Assembly (NCBI RefSeq): GCF_014635725.1
Contig: NZ_BMDJ01000007.1
Location: 156,306 to 220,305 of the forward strand
DNA length: 64,000 nucleotides
Direction: 5' to 3'
From: Pedobacter mendelii
GTDB taxonomy: Bacteria > Bacteroidota > Bacteroidia > Sphingobacteriales > Sphingobacteriaceae
Of the stretch, positions 56,616-64,000 are shown piece after piece. Position 1 is the first letter of the stretch. Each line of letters starts with the position of its first letter. Made by a program: the position numbers and the translations under genes. The notes below the pieces were generated by a model, which saw nothing but the letters and a program-made list of their open reading frames with translations, had not been told where the DNA came from and ran no database searches.

Positions 56616-56985
56616 CAATACCATTGATTAAAACTCATTATATTCAGTGTTTTAAAAGGCACTTTGAATATAATTTCAATCTGAATCATGACTATTTGTA
56701 AAGAAATTTCAATTTAAGATTCTAAAATTTAATAATTGATTTAATAAGGCCAGGAAAAACAGATTTGAGTAAGATTTTTCCTGCCTTTAACAAAAAGGTC
56801 TTAAAGATTCTTTCGCATTTTTGATTTACGAATTTGAGTAGCAGGATCAAGTAAAAAAATACTAAGAATTATTTCTGGCAAAGTATTACCATGCTGAAAT
56901 AAAAATTAGAATATAATATTTTAAAATTTTATATTTTAATTTGTTTTAAAAATCAATTAATTATTTCTTTGTTGAGATTTTACTT
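56616..56985. other. 370-bp spacer with terminator
   Basis: This spacer contains the terminator-like hairpin at 56746-56788, then AT-rich sequence that probably includes the bestrophin promoter. No ORF is seen. Confidence 0.5.
56746..56788 (+). terminator. Terminator-like hairpin of the RND operon
   Basis: AAGGCCAGGAAAAA pairs with TTTTTCCTGCCTT (one bulged C). The T-tract after it is weak. Confidence 0.55.
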
Positions 56986-57879
56986 ATGCTATTAAAAAAG
57001 AAAATTCCTTTCAGTTACATCTTTAAAAAGGTAAGGGTTGAGCTGCTATATGTACTCGTTATCGGCCTTGCCGTTTATTACCTTACTTCAGTATTCAGAA
57101 ACCTTATTCCAGAAATGCCATTGGGTATACCAGCTTTTCTGGGAACTGCAATATCGGTAATTCTTTCCTTTAAGCTCAACCAGTCGTATGACCGCTGGTG
57201 GGAAGCAAGAAAGATATGGGGAAGTATTGTAAACGATAGTAGAACATTTGTGCTACAACTGCAGTCGTTTATTTATCCGGGTAATGAAGATGAAATCAGG
57301 ACGATTTCATTCAGGCACATTGCCTGGTGCCATAGCCTAAGCAGAGCACTTCGTGAAAAAGACGGCGCGGCACATCTGGAGGAATATTTAAGTGAGCAGG
57401 AAATACTGGGAATTCAAAAACATAACAACAAACACCTCGCCATTCTGCAGCTAAACACCAGGCATATTGCCGAGTTAAAGGAGCAAGATAAACTTAATGT
57501 TTTCAGTCATGTTCAGCTAAATAATACAATGGTTAATTTTTCAAATTCCATGGGTATGGCCGAACGCATCAAGTCTACTGTCTTTCCGGTTACTTACAGA
57601 TATTTCCTTCACTTGGCCATCTACCTTTTCATAATCACGCTATCCATCTCCCTTAGGGACATAGAAAGTTATTTCGAGATTCCGTTGCTACTAATAATTT
57701 CTGCGGCTTTTTTCCTTTTGGAAAAAACGGCTAGCCACATGGAAAATCCTTTTAGTGACCTTCCTACAGATACTGCAATGAATTCTATTTGTAACACCAT
57801 CGAAATAAACCTTAAGCAGCTTTTGGGAGAAGAACAAATCCCAAATGTCTTGACATCTGATACTTTTTATATGATGTAA
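56986..57879 (+). CDS. Bestrophin family (UPF0187) anion channel
   Basis: A 297-residue membrane protein of the bestrophin/YneE family, which forms pentameric ion channels. Hallmarks are AFLGTAISVILSFKLNQSYDRWWEARKIWG (about residues 48-77), the SRTF helix and a late FLLEKTASHMENPFSDLPTDT motif near residues 245-265, matching the conserved ENPF-x-D-x-P-x-D of the family. About four hydrophobic segments are visible. It appears monocistronic. The ion selectivity cannot be read from sequence. Confidence 0.92.
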   Translation: MLLKKKIPFSYIFKKVRVELLYVLVIGLAVYYLTSVFRNLIPEMPLGIPAFLGTAISVILSFKLNQSYDRWWEARKIWGSIVNDSRTFVLQLQSFIYPGNEDEIRTISFRHIAWCHSLSRALREKDGAAHLEEYLSEQEILGIQKHNNKHLAILQLNTRHIAELKEQDKLNVFSHVQLNNTMVNFSNSMGMAERIKSTVFPVTYRYFLHLAIYLFIITLSISLRDIESYFEIPLLLIISAAFFLLEKTASHMENPFSDLPTDTAMNSICNTIEINLKQLLGEEQIPNVLTSDTFYMM

Positions 57880-58120
57880 TAAATTTAGGGCTATTTGGCT
57901 TAAAAATGTATAGCTTTTGGAATAACATTTGAATTGAGCGTTTTTTCGTGGGTTACTATCTCATTTGAGACTATATGTGAAAACCATTCCGGCTGATGCT
58001 TTTGAGACAAAGTCATGACCAGCGCGAAAAAAAATTTTACTTTTGTGTTTCATGAAAATTGCCGCCAAAATTGTGTAAGAACCAGTTTCTCCGAAATATT
58101 CACTACGCCCTTCAGCCCAA

Positions 58121-58873
58121 TTAGAACTTAAACCCCAAGGCCAGCCCGAAACTACTGTTTTTAAGTTTTCCCTGAGGCTGATAATTAGCAAATCTAGGCA
58201 TCAGGTTGGCCATGCCAAAATCACCATTAAACTGCAGAGATAGTCGTTCCTTAATTTCTAGTCCAACCAGGCTAGTCAACCCGTAATCCAGCGGTCGACC
58301 ATAAGTATAGGATTCAAAAATACCCTCGCTAGAATCATTTGTAAACCCGACACTGCCTGTTTTGCCGACAATGATATCACCAATCGCAACCGGATCATCG
58401 GAACGCCAGCGGCCTCCTACACCATAGACCACATAAGGCCCTAAACCAATGAAAAACTTTGCGCTTCTAAAGTTAACATGATAAAGCAAATGAAAGGGCA
58501 AAGAAAAATAATCTGCCCGAACTTTGAAACCCCGTGCATTAAAACCGTTAGCCCCACGTTCAGAAGAAAAGCCCATCTCTCTATAAATTAGTCCTAGTTG
58601 TAAGCTCCAGTGATCGAATACCGGTTTGTTCAGCGTTAAACCAAACTGTGCCCCAAGCAGATAATTAGTATCTTCATTGCCAGCACCTGTGTTACTAATG
58701 GAAAGCGTGGAAAGATTGACCCCGGCTTTTATGCCGATCCTGGTTTGCGCATTTGCCAGCTGCAGGGCAAGGGTCAGTACCAGAAAAATAATGATCACAA
58801 AAAGGGGTTTTATTAAAGATCGTTTCCCAGCATTGCTGAAAGACAGGAATGAATGAGCATCAAAGCGAAACAT
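58121..58873 (-). CDS. PorT-like outer-membrane beta-barrel protein
   Basis: A 250-residue exported protein with a hydrophobic N-terminal segment (PLFVIIIFLVLTLALQLANAQ, preceded by about 24 residues, so the start could be later) and an eight-stranded-barrel-like pattern: RIGIKAGVNLSTLSI, NYLLGAQFGLTLN, LQLGLIYREMGF, and the terminal SSFGLALGFKF ending in Phe, a barrel assembly signal. This is the outer-membrane beta-barrel (PorT/OMP_b-brl_2) family. The function is unknown. Confidence 0.8.
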   Translation of the reverse strand: MFRFDAHSFLSFSNAGKRSLIKPLFVIIIFLVLTLALQLANAQTRIGIKAGVNLSTLSISNTGAGNEDTNYLLGAQFGLTLNKPVFDHWSLQLGLIYREMGFSSERGANGFNARGFKVRADYFSLPFHLLYHVNFRSAKFFIGLGPYVVYGVGGRWRSDDPVAIGDIIVGKTGSVGFTNDSSEGIFESYTYGRPLDYGLTSLVGLEIKERLSLQFNGDFGMANLMPRFANYQPQGKLKNSSFGLALGFKF

Positions 58874-59066
58874 GTCTAAGTTTATTGGTTATTTGTCTAA
58901 ACGAATAATTAAGGAAAAGCGCTACAGGTCTTTTAATAATATGTTTTAATCTGAAACTGAAAGCAGTGTAAATGAAAGGCTATTCTTTATTAGCGGATAG
59001 GAATTTGGCAAATCTTAAAATAGGCAGCTAGTTCAAAAACTGTCTTTTGGCTCTTAAAGAAAATTA

Positions 59067-59105
59067 AAAACCTCTCGGATATCACTCAGATATTCGGGAG
59101 GTTTT
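59067..59105 (-). terminator. Intrinsic terminator of the DoxX gene
   Basis: A 17-bp stem (59067-59083 with 59089-59105, two G-U pairs, loop ACTCA) lies 20 bp beyond the DoxX stop. On the minus strand it ends with a T-run. Confidence 0.8.
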
Positions 59106-59124
59106 GCTATGCCATGATTTTAAT

Positions 59125-59586
59125 TTAAGCGGTGTGTTGTTGTTTGCTCAGTTTGGTGTTATCAGTATTGTTATCAACAGAAAGCCTTCCGTTGCCTTCC
59201 ACAATGAAACAAATTAGTCCGATGAGTACGGAAACTGATAGCCAGATTTCAGCATAAGGCCTGAAAATTCCAGACGAGAAATTTATAAAGAAAACCGCAC
59301 CGATAAGGATTGGTAGATTAACCAGGCAAAAGACCCTGGTATGGGTTCCTAGCACAATCGCTATACCTCCGATAACATGTAAGATAATAATAAGGTGGGC
59401 AATTATACTGATGCCAACCGCAGTTCCAAGATGTGCATGGTGCATTAATGTACTGAATGCACCGATGTTAAGGTAAAATGCAATGCCTTTCCAGACTAAA
59501 ACACCGCCTAAAAGTATTCTTAAATAATCCAACCAGACAGGATGATTTCTATCACCCCAATTCTGCATTTTTTTTAACGCGCTCAT
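59125..59586 (-). CDS. DoxX-like membrane protein
   Basis: A 153-residue inner membrane protein with four hydrophobic segments (about 27-48, 60-84, 86-105 and 115-137), DoxX/DoxD-like: DYLRILLGGVLVWKGIAF at the first helix and HVIGGIAIVLGTHTRV at the third. An ATG at 59586 (MSALKKMQ) is preferred over the more upstream 59658, which lies only 12 bp after the regulator stop and adds a poor leader. The family is often linked to redox homeostasis; the function is unclear. It follows a Crp/Fnr gene and may be its target. Confidence 0.75.
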   Translation of the reverse strand: MSALKKMQNWGDRNHPVWLDYLRILLGGVLVWKGIAFYLNIGAFSTLMHHAHLGTAVGISIIAHLIIILHVIGGIAIVLGTHTRVFCLVNLPILIGAVFFINFSSGIFRPYAEIWLSVSVLIGLICFIVEGNGRLSVDNNTDNTKLSKQQHTA

Positions 59587-59670
59587 ATCTTTATAATTGG
59601 TTATAAGCAATATACGGAAAAATAAAGCGAGTTTGTCAAATGTCGAAAAGTTTAACATTTGAGCCTGAAA

Positions 59671-60294
59671 TTAAGCTGTTTTAAGAACTTTATTTTCCAA
59701 AGATCTATTCCTAAGCCTGCTTAAAGTTTCAAATCGAATGCCTAGGTAACTTGCTAGGTAACGTTGTGGTATCCTACTAATGTCTATCCCGCTTCGCTCT
59801 AATTTTAGATAACGGCCAAGTGCAGTTGGAATTCTGGCTAGAGCCGACCGCTCTGTGGAAGCATAATATTGAATCGCAAGAAGCTTTATTGCTATAATGC
59901 TTGCCTCAGGATAAACAGTATAAAGAAAATTGGTAAGTTTGTATGGGATCCTAATCATTTCGCAATCTTCAATTGCCTGAATATATTCGACAGAATAATT
60001 TGATTGCTCTTCAGGATTTCTTACAGCTTCAATAAATTGATTTTCAAAACCAAACCAAGTGCTGATGTCTCTTTTTTCTTCTTTTATAAAACCACGGACA
60101 ATCCCCTTTAACAGAAAAAACATAGAATTGTTGGTATCAAAAGGCGAAAGAACAAACTTATTTTTTTTTATGGTAATTAGGCTGCAATCTTTCTCGTAAT
60201 GCTGAATGAACTCTTGTGAAAGTGGATAGAGTTGCTCAAGGTAATTAATGAGCGGTTGCAGATAACGTTGACTTTCGGGTACATTTATCATCAA
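59671..60294 (-). CDS. Crp/Fnr family transcriptional regulator
   Basis: A 207-residue regulator. The N-terminal cyclic-nucleotide-binding-type barrel (about 25-115, MFFLLKGIVRGF and DISTWFGFENQF) is followed by the dimerisation helix and a winged HTH (RIPQRYLASYLGIRFETLSRLRNR). It lacks the canonical cAMP-binding PGE-RSA cassette and any Cys cluster for iron-sulphur, so the ligand is unknown. It lies upstream of the DoxX gene in the same direction. Confidence 0.88.
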   Translation of the reverse strand: MMINVPESQRYLQPLINYLEQLYPLSQEFIQHYEKDCSLITIKKNKFVLSPFDTNNSMFFLLKGIVRGFIKEEKRDISTWFGFENQFIEAVRNPEEQSNYSVEYIQAIEDCEMIRIPYKLTNFLYTVYPEASIIAIKLLAIQYYASTERSALARIPTALGRYLKLERSGIDISRIPQRYLASYLGIRFETLSRLRNRSLENKVLKTA

Positions 60295-60450
60295 TTATTA
60301 AAAATTAGGGAGATGAAGATTTACAGTTTTAATTGCCTCACTTAATTGCAGAAAAACCTCTTCAAAGTTATTCAGGACTAGAAAAAAACAATTAATTTGT
60401 ACACCCTATCATCTCTAACGATTCAACCGTTTGAGAAATTATAGCTGTAA

Positions 60451-61698
60451 TTAGCTATATGGACTAAGTTCCTGAGCAATATAGGAGGTAGGCATTATTC
60501 CTTTTTCCTTTTTGAAGGCATTATAAAAAGTAGCCTGATTTTTAAAACCCGCTTCTTGTGCAATCGCAAGAATCGTCATTTTAGCGCCTAGCAAAGGGTA
60601 TTGCTTCAGAAAATAACCAACTCGATACCCGTTAATCCAGTCGCGAAAATTTTTGCCTAAATGGTTATTGATTACAAAGGAGCAGTGGTGTACAGGTACA
60701 TTAATTTTACCGGCCAAATCAACAATTTGTAAATCGGGATTCAAAAATAGGCATTCTACTTCCATAGCATTTTTCATTAAAAGGATGTAGGCTTCGAGCT
60801 GTCCGTCAGTAATCTTGATCCTTTTAAAAGGAATTGGTAGCATCCTTGATTCTTTTCGTACATTACCAGCCTGATTATTTTTATCCTTTTCCAGGAATTC
60901 AGACTGCACTCTTACAGGTTGAGCGGTCGGAGATTCTTTTTTTTTCCAATCAATAGCAATCAGGAGAGAACCGTAAAAAATGTGAGGCTTATGTAAAGCA
61001 TAAAGCAGAACGCCAAGTAATACTGTACAATTCAGGAAAATAAAAATGGGATTGTAAAGCGGAATATCAAAAAGGCTTAAAATGATTCTCGTTAAACCCA
61101 TTAGCTGGAAAAAAGTTGCAACCCGCAATATAAATAACATCCAGTTTGTTCTTGGATGATCATTGTCAGATTGCTTTAAGATTTTAGATTTAATAACTGC
61201 CCTCCACGATAGCACCAAATAAATTATGGTTAGTAAGGGTCTGAAAAGATAATGGAAATATGGTGGGAATAACCCGCTTTTTGCTTTCAGAGACAAATAA
61301 CCATATTTATTAAACTGACTGATAAGCAACTGCCAATCGAGATTTCCAATACCTGGCCAAGGTATGACATGAATGATGGCCAACAGTGCAGGTATAAAAT
61401 GAAGCCAATTCGCTTTTGTTAATGGTCTTTCGTAACTTAAAAATCCGGTAATGTAAAGATAGAAAAATGCTGGTGCTGCAAAATATAGCGGTGTAAAGCT
61501 TTGAAAAAGTATGAATGAAAGCTTTTGCTGATTTGAGCCCATTAACAGAGATACTAGAATGTGGCCCGAGCGAGTAAATAATAATACCGACAGTAATCTG
61601 TTCTGTATTTTATTTTTGCTTTCGGCAAAAAATAAATGCACAGAGAATAAAAAAAGAAAAAAGCAGGTAATACTAACTAAAAAGTTTAAAATTGACAT
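60451..61698 (-). CDS. Membrane-anchored AraC-family regulator
   Basis: A 415-residue protein. The first ~240 residues contain about seven hydrophobic helices (from LNFLVSITCFFLFLFSVHLFF to LNCTVLLGVLLYAL). A polar linker (about 250-295) and a C-terminal AraC DNA-binding domain follow, with two HTH units (LAGKINVPVHHCSFVINNHL and ILAIAQEAGFKNQATFYNAFKK). This 7TM-plus-AraC plan is frequent in Bacteroidota; the membrane part is a presumed sensor. The neighbours do not reveal the target. Confidence 0.88.
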   Translation of the reverse strand: MSILNFLVSITCFFLFLFSVHLFFAESKNKIQNRLLSVLLFTRSGHILVSLLMGSNQQKLSFILFQSFTPLYFAAPAFFYLYITGFLSYERPLTKANWLHFIPALLAIIHVIPWPGIGNLDWQLLISQFNKYGYLSLKAKSGLFPPYFHYLFRPLLTIIYLVLSWRAVIKSKILKQSDNDHPRTNWMLFILRVATFFQLMGLTRIILSLFDIPLYNPIFIFLNCTVLLGVLLYALHKPHIFYGSLLIAIDWKKKESPTAQPVRVQSEFLEKDKNNQAGNVRKESRMLPIPFKRIKITDGQLEAYILLMKNAMEVECLFLNPDLQIVDLAGKINVPVHHCSFVINNHLGKNFRDWINGYRVGYFLKQYPLLGAKMTILAIAQEAGFKNQATFYNAFKKEKGIMPTSYIAQELSPYS

Positions 61699-62164
61699 GG
61701 CTTTACTCCGGGATAATGCTAACTGATAAGGATGAAATGAGTATTGACAAACTTAAGCGGATGTCAGCAGTAAGCCATTACATCTTGGGTAATTATATAT
61801 CAGTTTCACATAGGGTTTAGTGAAAATTAGCCATGGGAGCCAAGTTTTAAACATCAAATGAATAAGCTTGGTTAAGTAAGCTAAGATAGTAGTCAAAAAA
61901 AACGAATAACCACCCCCTCTGAATTTATAGTTCATGAGCCTTAAATAATTAATAAATAATTTAATATAGGGAGATAGACAAATATGATGTTTTTTTTGAT
62001 TTTGTAGAATTAATCCGTTAGAGAATTTTTCGAATTTCAGTTTTTTGGGAATGGCATACTAGCCACCACAGTAAGTTATTTCAACCAGGCGCTAATCTTA
62101 AATTCAATTAAAATGAAAAAGCCAACGATTAATCATTGGCTTTATATTGGATTTAGCGATCGGT
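61699..62164. other. 466-bp spacer without a convincing gene
   Basis: The gap between the carbamoyltransferase and AraC genes (both minus). A 60-codon frame at 61753-61935 has no family features. Only the terminator at 62116-62143 is recognised. Confidence 0.55.
62116..62143 (-). terminator. Terminator of the carbamoyltransferase gene
   Basis: The stem AAAGCCAA/TTGGCTTT around a 10-nt loop lies 20 bp past the stop. On the minus strand a T-run follows (TTTTTCATTTT). Confidence 0.75.
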
Positions 62165-63886
62165 TTATTTTATGATGATGATATCTTCCATAACCAACAT
62201 ATCCATTTTGGTCCGTAAAAAACAATCTATTGCTTCTTCTGGCGTGTTTACGATAGGTTCGTTTTCATTAAATGAGGTATTTAGAAGGATTGGTATTGAT
62301 GTTGCTTTATAAAACGAATAGATGAGTTCGTAATATCGCTCGTTAGTTTGCTTATGAACGGTTTGTAATCTGCCCGTACCATCGAAATGAGTTACTGCCA
62401 GAATAAGAGCTCTTTTTTCAAATTTAATTTTGAAAACTTTTTCCATAAATGGCACATCATCAACTTGCTCAAAATAATCATTTACATATTCAGAGAGAAT
62501 AGATGGTGCAAAAGGTCTGAATGATTCCCGGCGTTTAATCTTGGCGTTAATGATTTCTTTTGCATTTACATTTCTAGGGTCTGCCAGGATTGACCGATGA
62601 CCAAGTGCTCTCGGACCAAATTCAGCTCTGCCTTGAAACCATCCGATAACACCATCATTTGTTAAACAACTTGTTATTTTTTCATAGAAATCAAGCTGAT
62701 TAAGCTTAAAGTATTCTATTTTTTTATCAGTTAATAGATTTTCTATGTAATGATTATCAAATCGACTTCCGAAGTAGCCATGTAACATGGGCAAAGTTCT
62801 GGGTTTTTGCAAGATTTGGTTATAAACCCATAATGCGGCACCTATGCAAGTTCCGGCATCATGTCCGGCAGGTGGAATATAAATACGCTCAAAATTTGTT
62901 TCTTGTAAAATCTTACCATTAGCTACAGAATTTTGTGCAACACCGCCAGCAATACATATATTTTTTAAGCCGGTTGTTTTTTGCAGATGCTGAAGCACAT
63001 GAAAAATGACTTTCTCCGTTACGCTTTGCACGCTTGCTGCAATATCTTTATGTTTCTGTGTAAGTGGCTCATCGATTTTTCTTTGAGGCCCCAATAAGCG
63101 AATAACTTCTTCCGAAAATACAGATTCCATCTCTGGTATTCCACCTGCCCAAACCATTCGAACTCCTTTTTTAGTATGGTTGAAATATTTAAGGTCGAGT
63201 TCGAATAGACCGTTTGATTTTAATTGTATTAATTGCTGAATTTCATTTTCATAAATTGCTTTCCCATAAGGTGCGAGTCCCATCACTTTATATTCATCTC
63301 CATAATGGGGGAAACCTAAAAATTGTGTTAAGGCAGTATAAAATAATCCAAGTGAATGCGGATAACGAACAGCATCAAGCACTGTAATTTTATTATCTTT
63401 TCCAACAGCCGTCATTGTACTGGAGAAATCTCCAAAACCGTCAATACTCAAAATTGCCGAATCATCGAATGGTGATGCAAAGAAAGCACTAGCCAAGTGC
63501 GATCGGTGGTGTTCTACATTATGTATTTTCGCTTTTAATGCATTAGGTTTTAAGCCAAAGTGAGTGATAAATTCTTCATTAATGTCTTTTGCTTTTTGAA
63601 GATTTCGCAGCCGATCGGCTATGTTTTTAATACTGAGTCTGTTTTTTAATGCTGTGAAAACTTTTTTACTAAAGTTTGCTTTAGGATCTCTGGAAATGGC
63701 AATATGATCTACTTCCTCAATACGAATTCTGGCCTCATCCAGGCAAAATTGAATCGACATTGAAGGAAAACCTGCCCAGTGTTTGATACGTCTGAATCGT
63801 TCTTCTTCAGACGCGGCGATAATGACATCATCTTTGTAGATGCAGGCTGCGGAATCTCCATGAAAGGCATTTATTGCATATACCAA
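62165..63886 (-). CDS. Carbamoyltransferase, NodU/CmcH/TobZ family, 5' end altered
   Basis: A 573-residue enzyme that transfers a carbamoyl group from carbamoyl phosphate through a carbamoyl-adenylate to a hydroxyl of a sugar or secondary metabolite. Motifs: NAFHGDSAACIYKD at the start, VEHHRSHLASAFFASPF and SIDGFGDF (nucleotide site), NICIAGGVAQNS, and GRAEFGPRALGHRSILADPR. Only a TTG at 63886 is available as start, where members normally have an ATG a few residues earlier. An IS21-like end begins right there (63893), so the gene has probably lost its start and promoter. The rest is intact. Confidence 0.85.
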   Translation of the reverse strand: MVYAINAFHGDSAACIYKDDVIIAASEEERFRRIKHWAGFPSMSIQFCLDEARIRIEEVDHIAISRDPKANFSKKVFTALKNRLSIKNIADRLRNLQKAKDINEEFITHFGLKPNALKAKIHNVEHHRSHLASAFFASPFDDSAILSIDGFGDFSSTMTAVGKDNKITVLDAVRYPHSLGLFYTALTQFLGFPHYGDEYKVMGLAPYGKAIYENEIQQLIQLKSNGLFELDLKYFNHTKKGVRMVWAGGIPEMESVFSEEVIRLLGPQRKIDEPLTQKHKDIAASVQSVTEKVIFHVLQHLQKTTGLKNICIAGGVAQNSVANGKILQETNFERIYIPPAGHDAGTCIGAALWVYNQILQKPRTLPMLHGYFGSRFDNHYIENLLTDKKIEYFKLNQLDFYEKITSCLTNDGVIGWFQGRAEFGPRALGHRSILADPRNVNAKEIINAKIKRRESFRPFAPSILSEYVNDYFEQVDDVPFMEKVFKIKFEKRALILAVTHFDGTGRLQTVHKQTNERYYELIYSFYKATSIPILLNTSFNENEPIVNTPEEAIDCFLRTKMDMLVMEDIIIIK

Positions 63887-63892
63887 TAAATT

Positions 63893-64000
63893 TGACCCCC
63901 TTTCGCCAATTTTAAATTGACCCCCAGAGTTGTTGCTTGAAAAAAGCAGAAGTTGTTGTGCAAAAAGGCTTTTTAGAATCGATCTTTTAAGTCCTGTTTA
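63893..64000. mobile_element. Putative IS21-like insertion-sequence end
   Basis: Two direct copies of TTGACCCCC (63892-63900 and 63917-63925, 25 bp apart) resemble the multiple terminal repeats of IS21-family elements in Bacteroidota. The element would begin with TG at 63893 and continue past the window. A minus-strand frame ends with TAA at 63973-63975 (KQDLKDRF then stop), possibly the end of the second transposition protein. The call rests on the terminal repeats only. Confidence 0.5.

Noticed and set aside
59587..59658. Longer N-terminus of the DoxX-like protein
   Set aside because: It adds residues unlike the family; the ATG at 59586 fits better.
61753..61935. 60-codon minus-strand frame before the AraC gene
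   Set aside because: No signal, motif or usual spacing; composition is that of AT-rich spacer.

Overview
The window is chromosomal DNA of a low-GC Bacteroidota bacterium, most likely a Sphingobacteriaceae member close to Pedobacter. The reasons are many genes without Shine-Dalgarno sequences, exact TAnnTTTG-type -7 boxes, GH97, DUF2130, DUF2911 and PorT-like proteins, multi-PAS kinases ending in an SHxVRAPLA dimerisation helix, and a type II-C CRISPR system with a 46-bp repeat. No rRNA or tRNA gene was seen. Gene calls rest on reading the translations and motifs, without any database search.

Left part (1-29 kb), mostly housekeeping and accessory metabolism: the 3' part of obg, a DUF218 envelope protein, YtxH, OsmC, DUF2130, a GH97 alpha-glucosidase, a hotdog thioesterase, a PAS histidine kinase, a secreted M1 peptidase and an NtrC-type regulator. 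A tightly coupled cassette follows: PIG-L deacetylase, a 34-residue membrane protein and an SSS symporter, joined by two ATGA overlaps. Then come DUF2911, a Nudix hydrolase, an HTH remnant, a beta-hydroxyacid dehydrogenase, a GlcG/HbpS protein, a Met/His-rich outer membrane barrel, a Dam-type methyltransferase convergent with an unknown gene, and the classic ybbA-ybbP/tesA arrangement. Two copies of a roughly 157-bp MITE-like element and two paralogous ~105-residue unknown proteins lie here.

CRISPR region (29.9-37.1 kb): ten identical 46-bp repeats with nine spacers read on the + strand and converge with a minus-strand operon cas9 - nucleotidyltransferase - cas1 - cas2. A two-way terminator separates the array from the operon. 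The tracrRNA gene lies upstream of cas9 and is divergent from it. Two things are unusual. A MNT/AbiEii-like nucleotidyltransferase gene is spliced into the cas operon and overlaps the cas9 stop codon as ATGA. A perfect 23-nt inverted copy of the repeat 5' end directly precedes the first repeat, making a 23-bp hairpin that is also a strong minus-strand terminator.

Right part (37-64 kb): a retropepsin-like protein that has lost both catalytic aspartates; an exported operon of FAD amine oxidase, aminotransferase and a free-standing Hint-domain protein; a GAF histidine kinase; an 1109-residue multi-PAS protein without an ATPase domain, coupled to a CheY-like receiver; gluconate permease and kinase; a tripartite RND efflux operon; a bestrophin; a beta-barrel protein; DoxX with a Crp/Fnr regulator; a membrane-bound AraC regulator; and a NodU/CmcH carbamoyltransferase whose 5' end is cut by what looks like the terminus of an IS21-type insertion sequence at the window edge.
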